The position numbers and the translations under genes are program-made. The notes beneath the pieces are model-generated. The model ran no database searches. It worked only from the letters and a program-made list of their open reading frames with translations, and had not been told where the DNA came from. Positions 14,835 to 21,853 of a stretch of DNA of 34,889 nt are shown here, piece by piece; position 1 is the first letter of the stretch, and each line of letters starts with the position of its first letter. This stretch comes from a virus, in the IMG/VR virus record IMGVR_UViG_3300023179_000292, positions 1-34,889 of that record. One strand, given 5' to 3'.

Positions 14835-15766
14835 TTATTTGCCTCTTTGTCGTGATTGCTCTTTTATTCTTTCATTTTCTTCAGTCACATGCTGGGAGAG
14901 TAATAGGACATAAATTTCTCTCTCAAAAGGCATCATATTTTCCAAATCTTCTAAACTGTATTTATGATGTTGCATTAGGGCAAAGTTTGTTTTGTAATAG
15001 TTTAACAAACTTTCTTGCCCTAACGTTATACGAAAAAATTTGCTAGGCCCTCCAAAGTAATTTCTTCATCTTTGTTACATCCGGGACACTTCCAACCAAA
15101 CGTATGCTTTAGTTTAGGCATTGTTTCAAAAAATCTTGATAGTTTTTGAAATTGTTCTTGAGATAGATTTTCGACAAATTCTACAAGTTCTTCCTTTGTA
15201 GAATCTTCTTTTTTGTATATGTTATCTTTGTCAAAAATGAAATCAATCGAATTGATAATTGCATCAGTTGCTAGTTCAATCTGATTTTTATCTTCAGCCA
15301 CATCTGCTGAAATAATCATCTCTGCTGTTGGATATTTAAATTTAACACCAATTCCAGTTGCATCATCTAATACAATTTTATCTTGATGCTCAATATTTTT
15401 GTGAACCTCAACATTCAACAAGTTTAGTTTATATCTTGTAGTATGATTGCATTCTTCGCCGTCAACATTTGTATTTGCAGGATGATTTAAATTTAATTCA
15501 ATTTCTTCACCTACAGATTTTGCTCTTAGTCTTAAGAAGAAATATTCTAAATCAAATACAGGCAATTTATCAACGTCAATTTCGTCAATTGCACAGTTTG
15601 TAATAATTTGTTTGATCGCTAACATCATTGCTTTTTGATCTGATGCTTCCATAGCAATCAATAAAATCTTTTGTTCTTTAACTAAGAACGGTCTATATTT
15701 TACTGACTGCCCAGTGGAGGGCAATATTAATTCAAAAAGCGGTGCACTAATTTTAGGTAAAGCCAT
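14835..15766 (-). CDS. -1 frameshift fusion form of the gp26/gp51-type protein (about 310 residues)
   Basis: Ribosomes slipping back one base on AAATTTT at residue 244 would read 66 more codons to a TAA at 14835-14837, directly before the holin-like ATG. The added residues read FRITLGQESLLNYYKTNF, then ALMQHHKYSLEDLENMMPFE, then a helical REIYVLLLSQHVTEENERIK tail. The pattern HHKYSLEDLENMMPFEREIY is typical coding sequence (and resembles the last part of related phage hub/chaperone proteins as I recall them). The frame has no start with a ribosome-binding site of its own, fills the otherwise empty 191 bases, and ends exactly at the next gene. This mirrors lambda gpG/gpGT. It was not reported as a separate open frame because it depends on frameshifting. 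Confidence 0.8.
14972..15041 (-). promoter_or_regulatory. Programmed -1 ribosomal frameshift signal: slippery site plus stem-loop
   Basis: On the minus strand the heptamer A-AAT-TTT (15041-15035) is in the right phase for the X-XXY-YYZ rule. After nine bases (15034-15026, containing the frame-0 TAA) comes a stem: 5' arm 15025-15004, loop 15003-14992, 3' arm 14991-14972. The stem pairs 11 outer bases (one G-U) and 8 inner bases around a three-base GAA bulge. There is no T-tract after it, so it is not a terminator. Confidence 0.88.
15026..15766 (-). CDS. T4 gp26/gp51-type baseplate hub/tail-assembly protein, frame-0 product
   Basis: A 246-residue protein beginning MALPKISAPLFELILPSTG, of the T4 baseplate protein family annotated gp26 or gp51 in marine T4-like phages. 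The core PFLVKEQKILLIAMEA, then IKQIITNC, then LPVFDLEYFFLRLRAKSVGE is the family signature. A CPGCN pair near the C-terminus may bind metal with an upstream Cys/His. The open frame continues to a TTG at 15778, but ATG at 15766 with GGAG six bases before it is clearly the start. The frame-0 stop (15026-15028) lies inside a frameshift signal. Genes at this site, between tube and tape measure, are tail-assembly chaperones in other phages; that role is inferred. Confidence 0.8.
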   Translation of the reverse strand: MALPKISAPLFELILPSTGQSVKYRPFLVKEQKILLIAMEASDQKAMMLAIKQIITNCAIDEIDVDKLPVFDLEYFFLRLRAKSVGEEIELNLNHPANTNVDGEECNHTTRYKLNLLNVEVHKNIEHQDKIVLDDATGIGVKFKYPTAEMIISADVAEDKNQIELATDAIINSIDFIFDKDNIYKKEDSTKEELVEFVENLSQEQFQKLSRFFETMPKLKHTFGWKCPGCNKDEEITLEGLANFFV

Positions 15767-15788
15767 AATTTTCTCCAATCATGAAAAA

Positions 15789-16406
15789 TTAAAGTAAAAA
15801 CGCAAACTCTGAACTGTAAGTATAATATCTATAAGCAAGTGTAACACCAAATCTTTGATAGGTGTTAATTTCTTCCCAAGTCGCACTCATTGGCGTAAGA
15901 GCGATAGGATAAACATCGTACATAGTATATGAACAAAGTATTAAACCTTTCGAATCTAATTGATCTACCGTCAATTTATTTCCTTGTGCATATTCGTTAT
16001 AAAAACGAAGCGTCCCTGCACCTTCATTGCCGGCAGGAATGACAATAAAATCAATCCATGCTTCAAAAAGTGTTCTTTCTGCAAAATCTTCAGCACAAAT
16101 AATTGACAATTGAATATCGTTATAAGTTACATCATACGGCAATTTCAATGAAGGACCAGCGCCGACAGCATCCTCAACTGTTGCAACTGTTCTGCCTGGC
16201 AATTCAGCACGTTCACACCTAAATTTAAAATTATCAAGACTTTTTCCTAATGCAAGTCTTGCTAAAAGACTAGATTTAACTGAAAGTTCGGCTTGAAATA
16301 AATTTGGTCTTGCAAGTCCCGAACCTAACGCTGCCCTTAAATCTGATATCTTAAAACTTGCTCTAGGTATTCGGTTTCCTATAACTGTTACTGTTTCATT
16401 TGCCAT
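15789..16406 (-). CDS. Tail-tube-fold protein (gp19/gp54 family)
   Basis: A 205-residue protein of the T4 tube fold. The start SGLARPNLFQAELSV matches T4 gp19 (SGDFARPNLFQVEI). FKFRCERAELPGRTVATVE is equivalent to the gp19 FQCKATALPAG step, and the C-terminus has YPIALTPMSATWEEINTYQRFGVTLAYRYY, like the gp19/gp54 final strands ending in FEVTLA-DYW or FDVTFAYR. gp19 builds the inner tail tube; gp54 starts it on the baseplate and has the same fold. The main tube gene usually sits by the sheath gene, which is not here, so a gp54-like tube initiator is at least as likely. It follows GGAG ten bases upstream and precedes the chaperone-like gene. Confidence 0.75.
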   Translation of the reverse strand: MANETVTVIGNRIPRASFKISDLRAALGSGLARPNLFQAELSVKSSLLARLALGKSLDNFKFRCERAELPGRTVATVEDAVGAGPSLKLPYDVTYNDIQLSIICAEDFAERTLFEAWIDFIVIPAGNEGAGTLRFYNEYAQGNKLTVDQLDSKGLILCSYTMYDVYPIALTPMSATWEEINTYQRFGVTLAYRYYTYSSEFAFLL

Positions 16407-16407
16407 A

Positions 16408-17004
16408 TTAAACTCCTATTTTTTTCCTTGATTCAGACCAAACTAAACTTGTATCTGCTTTTCTAAATGATTCTGTTGGTAAAAACAAAGCAATGTCCCA
16501 TTCGGTTACTTGAATTTCCATAAAAGGCGAACGAACATGATTTCTTAAATATTTTTTAAGTGTTGGTTTAAAAAAACGATACTTTGATGCACTTTTTAAA
16601 ACTTGATACGATATTTTTACTCTTGTTGATTCGTCATATTTTTTATTTGTTAATGTTGAGTATAAAGCATTCATTAGCTTTGTTCTTAAAGTGTGAGGAA
16701 GATAGTGAAAATTAATTCCTAAAAATCCATCGTTTTGAAATTCAACAGGAAAAATAAGAGGAAATGTATCGTAATAAGGAAGTTCAGCTTTGAATTTAGG
16801 ATCATAACGAAACGCATACATATATCCATACTCCATTTCGTATGTTTTTCTTGCTCTGTCGGTTCTTTTTTCAAAATTTGTTGCGCTGATACGATTTAAA
16901 TTGCCAGCAGCGTTCCGATACCAATCCCTCGCAGCAGCAGTTCTTGCTGGTACGATACCTTTACGAATGCCTTGAAGCAAAATGTCGTCGAAAATTGTTG
17001 TCAT
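16408..17004 (-). CDS. Conserved T4-like virion protein of unknown role
   Basis: A 198-residue protein. The block MEYGYMYAFRYDPKFKAELPYYD, then FPLIFPVEF, then GFLGINFHYLP with LRTKLMNALYS, then a C-terminal LRNHVRSPFMEIQVTEWDIALFLPTE is a conserved pattern I know from structural proteins of marine T4-like phages. I cannot tie it to a T4 number. In T4 the gene next to the head-completion gene 4 is gene 2 (DNA end protector), and that is a possible equivalent by position, without sequence support I can show. It starts eight bases after the gp4 stop. No membrane segments, no cysteine cluster. Confidence 0.55.
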   Translation of the reverse strand: MTTIFDDILLQGIRKGIVPARTAAARDWYRNAAGNLNRISATNFEKRTDRARKTYEMEYGYMYAFRYDPKFKAELPYYDTFPLIFPVEFQNDGFLGINFHYLPHTLRTKLMNALYSTLTNKKYDESTRVKISYQVLKSASKYRFFKPTLKKYLRNHVRSPFMEIQVTEWDIALFLPTESFRKADTSLVWSESRKKIGV

Positions 17005-17012
17005 ATAGTTAT

Positions 17013-17456
17013 TTATGTCAATTGTTTTTCAGTTATAATTTTAAATTCCCATTTTCTATCATGTGCATATTCGATTGCTGCTTTCCATTTTGCTTGATTG
17101 ACCCCCCAAGTGGCAACTTCATTTAGAAATCGTCTTGTTGGTTTTCCTTTAGGAGTGTCTTTTCTTTTTGGCGGCTGTGTTTGTGAATGCGGTTTAATCT
17201 CAATTAAAACCGTTTTGATTTGCTCATCTTTATCTTTGTATTTCATCCAAAAATCTACAAAGTATCGATGATATCGATTGTCGAGAGGCGAAACATATGG
17301 AACAACCACTTCTTCAGATGCCCATTCTAAAACATTATCATTTAGATCGCAATAAACCATGAATCTTCGTTCTAAAAGACTGCGATAGGTAATTTTAGTA
17401 GGATCACCTTTATACTTTCTATAATTTTTTGGTTTAAATTTACCTTTATAAGACAT
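17013..17456 (-). CDS. 4: Head-completion protein gp4 (gp50)
   Basis: A 147-residue protein nearly the length of T4 gp4 (150). MSYKGKFKPKNYRKYKGDPTKITYRSLLERRFMVYCDLN aligns along its whole length with T4 (KGRFRPKNPKKYIGD, IYRSLWERKFMQHCDLN), followed by VLEWASEEVVVPYVSPLDNRYHRYFVDFW and VLIEIKPHSQT-PP. The E-x(n)-D-x(n)-E-x-K arrangement is that of endonuclease-like folds. gp4 acts after DNA packaging to finish the head before tail joining. It is the first gene of the leftward operon, with its ATG 27 bases from the divergent gp48 start. Confidence 0.92.
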   Translation of the reverse strand: MSYKGKFKPKNYRKYKGDPTKITYRSLLERRFMVYCDLNDNVLEWASEEVVVPYVSPLDNRYHRYFVDFWMKYKDKDEQIKTVLIEIKPHSQTQPPKRKDTPKGKPTRRFLNEVATWGVNQAKWKAAIEYAHDRKWEFKIITEKQLT

Positions 17457-17461
17457 AAATA
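17454..17461 (+). promoter_or_regulatory. Candidate late promoter for the rightward baseplate operon
   Basis: CATAAATA differs at its first base from the T4 late box TATAAATA. A start about seven bases downstream would leave a short leader with AAGGAG (17473-17478) and ATG at 17484, the same geometry as the perfect box before gp8. It overlaps the first codon of the divergent gp4 gene. Confidence 0.4.
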
Positions 17462-17483
17462 TATAAAATTACAAGGAGTTTAC

Positions 17484-18575
17484 ATGGCTGAAGAAACCAT
17501 ATTTGGTATTGATTTAGGAACGGACGTGTCCTTTGCTTATGCAGGCACAGGAGACATAATTTTTGGTGCTGAATATGCAAATCAAGATTTTTTAGTTCCA
17601 CTCGCCAAATTTACGTTCTATGATGCATTTGGCAATTCACTATCAGACACCGCACCAACTATTTATATTCGTATGCCAGGCACATTCAATACGTCACTGA
17701 TCAATGGTTATCAACCGATTACAGGAATTTTTGGTCGACCATCATTAGATGAAGTCAATGCAGTATTTACAGATAAACTTTCTCAATTGGGGGACGCTGC
17801 AATCACTTCGTTACAAAAACAAATTGTAAGTGCAGCAGCAGGTGGTATAGGATATGCAGCAAGCGCAGGTAATTCTGGAAAAGCGCAGGTTGAATTTTTA
17901 CAAAGAAAACTTCTAAATTCATTTCAGCAATTGATTTATCAAGGTCCAACATTTAGAAGATTTCAAATACCTTTTATAATGAAACCATCAGATATAAATG
18001 AAGCAACATACATGAGAGCAATTATTCACAATTTTAGATACGCATCTTCTCCTCGAATAGATACAAATACTTTGGTGAATTCTGATTCGTCATCAATTGA
18101 TTTTCTTGCACTGTCAACACCGGAAGAAAATAATAACGAAAATGCACAAGCAGCAGCAGAGGCGGCGGCTCAAGCAGTATTGTTTACTCAAGAAGAGGCT
18201 GCACAATTAGCACAATTGTCAGGAAGCGTTCTTGCATTTGGATATCCAGATTTGTGTCGATTGGAACTAGTGTTAGGACAAACAGGTTTATCCGCAATCA
18301 AAGATAGAAATGGTAATGAAACGGGAGGGGAATCACTTAATATAACATCTTTAGTGCCAGTATTTAAATCTGACTATTGTGTAATTGAAAGTGTAGCAGT
18401 TGACTATGGCGCACAAAACAAGATGACATTTTTAAATGCAAAAGATGCTGGTGGTGAAGATGGTGATTACGTTCCAAGCGAAGTCACAATGACAATATCA
18501 CTTCAAGAAATCAATCTCATCACAGCAAACAAAGTTGCTAGAGATTACCATAACAATAAGATGATCATACTATAA
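17484..18575 (+). CDS. 48: Baseplate tail-tube cap gp48-like
   Basis: A 363-residue protein, T4 gp48 being 364. gp48 caps the baseplate hub and receives the tail tube. Supporting features are the middle GPTFRRFQIPFIMKPSDINEATYM-IIHNFRY segment, equivalent to the T4 region FTWDLTPRSTEDLMAIINIYQYF, and the end YVPSEVTMTISLQEINLITANKVA, equivalent to LPSTFTLEITMREIITLNRAS. A low-complexity Ala/Glu/Gln insert (about residues 214-245) precedes the final domain. It has a strong AAGGAG site and heads the operon; its stop overlaps the gp53 ATG (TAATG). Confidence 0.8.
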   Translation: MAEETIFGIDLGTDVSFAYAGTGDIIFGAEYANQDFLVPLAKFTFYDAFGNSLSDTAPTIYIRMPGTFNTSLINGYQPITGIFGRPSLDEVNAVFTDKLSQLGDAAITSLQKQIVSAAAGGIGYAASAGNSGKAQVEFLQRKLLNSFQQLIYQGPTFRRFQIPFIMKPSDINEATYMRAIIHNFRYASSPRIDTNTLVNSDSSSIDFLALSTPEENNNENAQAAAEAAAQAVLFTQEEAAQLAQLSGSVLAFGYPDLCRLELVLGQTGLSAIKDRNGNETGGESLNITSLVPVFKSDYCVIESVAVDYGAQNKMTFLNAKDAGGEDGDYVPSEVTMTISLQEINLITANKVARDYHNNKMIIL

Positions 18576-19105
18576 TGAGTATTTTCCAACTTCAACCAAA
18601 AATTCAACTATCGCTTGACGATATTGATACGATTCGTGTAATTGATATTACACTTTCTCAGAGAATAAAAGAATTTTTAAAAACTTTTAGAGGTATTGCA
18701 TATCAACCATATGTTGTTAAAGATGGAGAACGTCCAGACTATGTTGCTTATAAAATTTATAAAGATCCAACACTAGATTGGATGATTCTTTTGGCGAATG
18801 ATATGTATAGTGTTTACGAAGACTGGCCAAAAGATCAGAATTCTTTTGAAAACTACATTACGGATAAGTATGAAAGTTTAAATTCGGCAAGATCAACCGT
18901 AAAATATTATTATGATTCGAAAAGGAATATTATTGATTTGACAACATATACGGCATTAAGTCCTCTCTTGAGGAGTTCAGAAAGCATTTATGATTGGGAA
19001 TTCAGAAAAAATATCAATAAATCAAAAATTAAAGTTATTTTACCTTCTCTCGTAGGCCCAATTCAAACTGAACTAAAATCACGAAAAATTATACCAATCA
19101 CTTAA
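18575..19105 (+). CDS. 53: Baseplate wedge protein gp53
   Basis: A 176-residue protein (T4: 196). IAYQPYVVKDGERPDYVAYKIYKDPTLDWMILLANDMYSVYEDWP corresponds to T4 RTYYIKGSPRPEELANAIYGNPQLYWVLLMCNDNYDPYYGW, the family core. Then TVKYYYDSKRNIIDLTTY matches the following strand region, and the C-terminal INKSKIKVILPSLVGPIQTELKSRK matches the T4 ending KLRQIKIIAKSDINSFMNDL. gp53 joins neighbouring wedges into the ring. Its start overlaps gp48 and its stop directly abuts the gp27-like start. Confidence 0.88.
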   Translation: MSIFQLQPKIQLSLDDIDTIRVIDITLSQRIKEFLKTFRGIAYQPYVVKDGERPDYVAYKIYKDPTLDWMILLANDMYSVYEDWPKDQNSFENYITDKYESLNSARSTVKYYYDSKRNIIDLTTYTALSPLLRSSESIYDWEFRKNINKSKIKVILPSLVGPIQTELKSRKIIPIT

Positions 19106-20659
19106 ATGGCTATCGTAACTCCTACACAAAAATTTATTGATGATTTAAAGGGTGTATCTCCTTTTGTCTCCACTAATGTCAATCAAAATAATAAGTTGAG
19201 TATAAACAATGAACCGGGAACACGTTCTATTATTATAGGAAGTACAACTGTAGTTGACTTTATTAATTTAACGTTGAACAATGGTGAAACGGTTTCATTA
19301 AAAGCAACATATAAAGGCATAAGTGTTGAAGAAAGTATATTCAATGCTGCAATTAGAGGCACACTTATGATGTATGATGATTCAGGAGGCCTCGAAAAAT
19401 TTACCATCGAAGGCGGAGAAAAAATATCAATTAAAATTTCTGGGCCCAAAACAAAAGAAGGAAATGCTGGACCAATTCTTATTTGGCGAGAAGATTTAGT
19501 CGTACAATCAATTACAAAAAATGAAGTTTCAATAAGAAACACTGCTTTACAATATTCGTTAATTTTCACATCTAAATCATATTTAACATCAATAAAAAGA
19601 AATTATTTTTATCCGTGTAGAGAATCAATTGCAACTGCCGTTGTTAGTATCTTTAAACAAATGAGTACCAATGATTTGTTTATTGAAGATCCGAAAATCA
19701 CACTAAAAACACCTTATCTTCCTCCCGGAATTAATCCGCACAAAGTAATTGATCAGTTAGCACAAAGGGCATGTGCAAGCGGAAAATATTTTGTTTTTTT
19801 TGAGAGATTTGTGCCAATCACAGGAACCTATCCAGACGGAAGACCTTTTGCAGCAACTCACGTTTTCATGAGTTTAGATACGATTTACTCACAGGCACGT
19901 GGTGTGCCAAAAATTATTTTTGCACAAAAATTAAATGCAAATTTAGAAAGTAATAATTATCTTAGAGCAGGACGGTATGTAAGAGAAAACAATTTTAATC
20001 ATATCAATGCAATGATGCTTGGTCTTTACAACTCTGAGTTGGTATCAATTAATCCAATTAGAAAGGTTTCTAATACTGAAATTTTATCATATACAAGAAA
20101 TGACACAAGAACTAGTGATTTTTACGTTAATAAATTATTAAGCAGTAAAAACTTTTTTAGTTATTATAATGATCTTGAAAATGAAAATCCTGGAAGAAAA
20201 CTATTTTTCAAATCAGTTAATGATCCTGTTGCTAAAGAATCTTGGCTATCAAAGCATATTTTCGGAAACCTTACAAAAAATTTATTTAAAGTTACTGTAG
20301 ATATTCAAGGCGGAACAAATACCATTGGTATTGGACAAGTTGTAGATTTTTATGCACCAAGTCAAGTTTCATTGATATCAAATCCCCAATCATCAACGCC
20401 TGAAATTGACCGATTATATTCTGGATTTTATTTGGTCACTTCAGTTGTCCATCAAATCGTTGAAGGTAAATATATAAAAACACTTGAGTTGAGTAGAGGA
20501 TCGTCTCCAATAAATTTAGATTCTGAATTAAGATATGTAGAATTATCTAAACAAGAACAAGATCAAAATGATAAAATTAATAATAACATTCGTCTTCCAT
20601 CAAGCGAAATAACATTAATAGCAGAACGCAAAACCAGCACAAAATCAAAAAGTCGTTAA
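19106..20659 (+). CDS. 27: Baseplate hub protein gp27-like
   Basis: A 517-residue protein, longer than T4 gp27 (391). gp27 trimers form the hub cylinder between gp48/gp54 and the gp5 spike. The protein has the tail-hub pattern: two beta-barrel segments about residues 40-180 (IGSTTVVDFINLTL, AIRGTLMMYDDSGGLEKF, ISIKISGP) with an insert LPPGINPHKVIDQLAQRACASGKYFVFFER about 200-230, and late beta-strands with GGTNTIGIGQVVDFYAPS. GLEKF and the LxxRA-(x)n-FFE core recur in marine gp27 annotations as I know them. It starts with no visible Shine-Dalgarno directly after the gp53 stop, so it likely depends on coupling. Assignment rests on this pattern and the position before gp5. Confidence 0.7.
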   Translation: MAIVTPTQKFIDDLKGVSPFVSTNVNQNNKLSINNEPGTRSIIIGSTTVVDFINLTLNNGETVSLKATYKGISVEESIFNAAIRGTLMMYDDSGGLEKFTIEGGEKISIKISGPKTKEGNAGPILIWREDLVVQSITKNEVSIRNTALQYSLIFTSKSYLTSIKRNYFYPCRESIATAVVSIFKQMSTNDLFIEDPKITLKTPYLPPGINPHKVIDQLAQRACASGKYFVFFERFVPITGTYPDGRPFAATHVFMSLDTIYSQARGVPKIIFAQKLNANLESNNYLRAGRYVRENNFNHINAMMLGLYNSELVSINPIRKVSNTEILSYTRNDTRTSDFYVNKLLSSKNFFSYYNDLENENPGRKLFFKSVNDPVAKESWLSKHIFGNLTKNLFKVTVDIQGGTNTIGIGQVVDFYAPSQVSLISNPQSSTPEIDRLYSGFYLVTSVVHQIVEGKYIKTLELSRGSSPINLDSELRYVELSKQEQDQNDKINNNIRLPSSEITLIAERKTSTKSKSR

Positions 20660-20672
20660 AATAGGGGCAAAA

Positions 20673-21623
20673 ATGAAACTATCATTTACAGAATATGCAA
20701 CATTAAAAGATTATCGTGCAACAGAATTAATTGAAAAACAAATTGTATATGGCAATGGGGGCTCATATGGTCAAATTGTTTTTCTTGCAGGCGGAGCAGG
20801 ATCAGGAAAAGGTTTTGCAATCAAAAATTTCATGAGATGGCAGGACTTTAAAAAATTTGATGTGGATGAATTGAAAACTGCGTTTCAAGAATTAGATAGA
20901 CTAGGAAAATTTACCACAAAGGACTTACTGGATAAGTACGGTAAAAATATTTCTGCAAAAGACATGGAACACATTCAAAAACATGTATTGGATAAAGGAT
21001 ATGGTTTAAAAGATTTAAATCTTAAAACATCAGCACACGTTGCAGCACTACATATTTTTGTTCGTGCAACAGGCGCAAAAAACAAAGTGTTAGATCTAGT
21101 TTTACAAGGCGCAGAAAAAGATAGACTACCCAATCTATTGTTTGATTCTACATTTAAAGATTTAGATGATTTAAATACAATTATTCCTCTTGCAATCAAT
21201 GCTGGCTATTTACCAAAAAATATTCACCTAACTTGGATTCTAACAAACTACGAAATTGCAATTAAAAATAATAAAAGTCGTTCTAGGGTTGTTCCGGATG
21301 ACATTTTGCTTGCAACTCATAGGGGTGCCGCATCAACAGTTTATAATTTAATTTACAAAGGTGTTCCCGCAGAAATAGATGGTGGAATTTATGTGGTGTT
21401 AAATAATCCTGAGAATACAATTTATATCAAAGATCCAAAAACGGGAAAACCTTACAAAAATTTAAAAGGCGATATGATTGTCAAAGATTTTAAATATTTG
21501 AATTTTAAAGACCCAGGCAAACCAGCGAAAAAAGAAATCGAATTGAAAAAACAATTGCTACAATGGATTCAAAATAATGTTCCGCCCAATTCATTAGACA
21601 CCTCAGATTTTGATAACCTATGA
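20673..21623 (+). CDS. P-loop kinase, zeta-toxin-like, in the baseplate operon
   Basis: A 316-residue protein with a clear P-loop QIVFLAGGAGSGKGFA (Gly40-Gly47). The residue after GK is Gly, not Ser/Thr, as in adenylate-kinase-type loops, though those continue GKGT. The following KKFDVDELKTAF resembles the substrate-binding start of zeta toxins and other small-molecule kinases (F-(x)-DxDE). A middle THLTWILTNY-like strand (IHLTWILTNYEIAIKNN) with SRSRVVP downstream matches the zeta/kinase lid pattern where an Arg contacts ATP. It lies between hub genes 27 and 5, far from nucleotide genes, with a downstream ATGA overlap. Possible substrates: a nucleotide, sugar or protein; not determined. No antitoxin gene is recognisable beside it. 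Confidence 0.65.
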   Translation: MKLSFTEYATLKDYRATELIEKQIVYGNGGSYGQIVFLAGGAGSGKGFAIKNFMRWQDFKKFDVDELKTAFQELDRLGKFTTKDLLDKYGKNISAKDMEHIQKHVLDKGYGLKDLNLKTSAHVAALHIFVRATGAKNKVLDLVLQGAEKDRLPNLLFDSTFKDLDDLNTIIPLAINAGYLPKNIHLTWILTNYEIAIKNNKSRSRVVPDDILLATHRGAASTVYNLIYKGVPAEIDGGIYVVLNNPENTIYIKDPKTGKPYKNLKGDMIVKDFKYLNFKDPGKPAKKEIELKKQLLQWIQNNVPPNSLDTSDFDNL

Positions 21624-21853
21624 AAAAATATAAAGAATTAATTCAAGGCATTACTCTTTCACAAAAAGAATGGGAAGAAGAAGTTTATGGTCCAGAACTA
21701 ACAGAAGTTTTGAAAATGGTAGACGGAAGGTGGGCTTTAGTTTCCAAAAAAACAGAACGCCCTCTTGCGTACTATAAAGGAGAAGGTAAGCCATCAGACG
21801 AATGGGTTGCAGATCAAGAACGAAGAATACAATATTTTAAACACAGAGGATAA
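21620..21853 (+). CDS. Small phage protein, 77 residues, unknown
   Basis: A charged 77-residue protein. The second half, GRWALVSKKTERPLAYYKGEGKPSDEWVADQERRIQYFKH, has the look of a compact motif (ALVSKK, then L-YY/WF, then KPSDE-V-x-E-ERR-(I/V)-Q-YF) that I have seen in various phage proteins without an assigned function. It overlaps the kinase stop by ATGA and its own stop directly precedes the gp5 ATG, so it is translated with both. It may be an accessory of the kinase or of gp5. Confidence 0.6.
   Translation: MKKYKELIQGITLSQKEWEEEVYGPELTEVLKMVDGRWALVSKKTERPLAYYKGEGKPSDEWVADQERRIQYFKHRG

Noticed and set aside
14959-14966. CATAAATA on the minus strand in the frameshift extension
   Set aside because: It is coding sequence for His-His-Lys-Tyr and one base off consensus; chance match in AT-rich DNA.
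14972-15025. Stem-loop read as a terminator of the gp26/gp51-type gene
   Set aside because: No T-tract follows on either strand, and the stem is set at the right distance behind a slippery heptamer in a coding -1 frame.
14780-15046. Plus-strand open frame of 88 residues
   Set aside because: It is antisense to the holin-like gene and the frameshift extension and lacks a ribosome-binding site; the minus-strand reading explains the DNA.
17010-17017. CATAAATA on the minus strand before the 198-residue protein
   Set aside because: Only six bases before the ATG, so a transcript would have no room for a ribosome-binding site; it also lies in the end of gp4.
20673-21853. Kinase plus 77-residue protein as a zeta-epsilon toxin-antitoxin pair
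   Set aside because: The small gene is downstream, not upstream, and shows no epsilon-like helical bundle; the operon context is structural.
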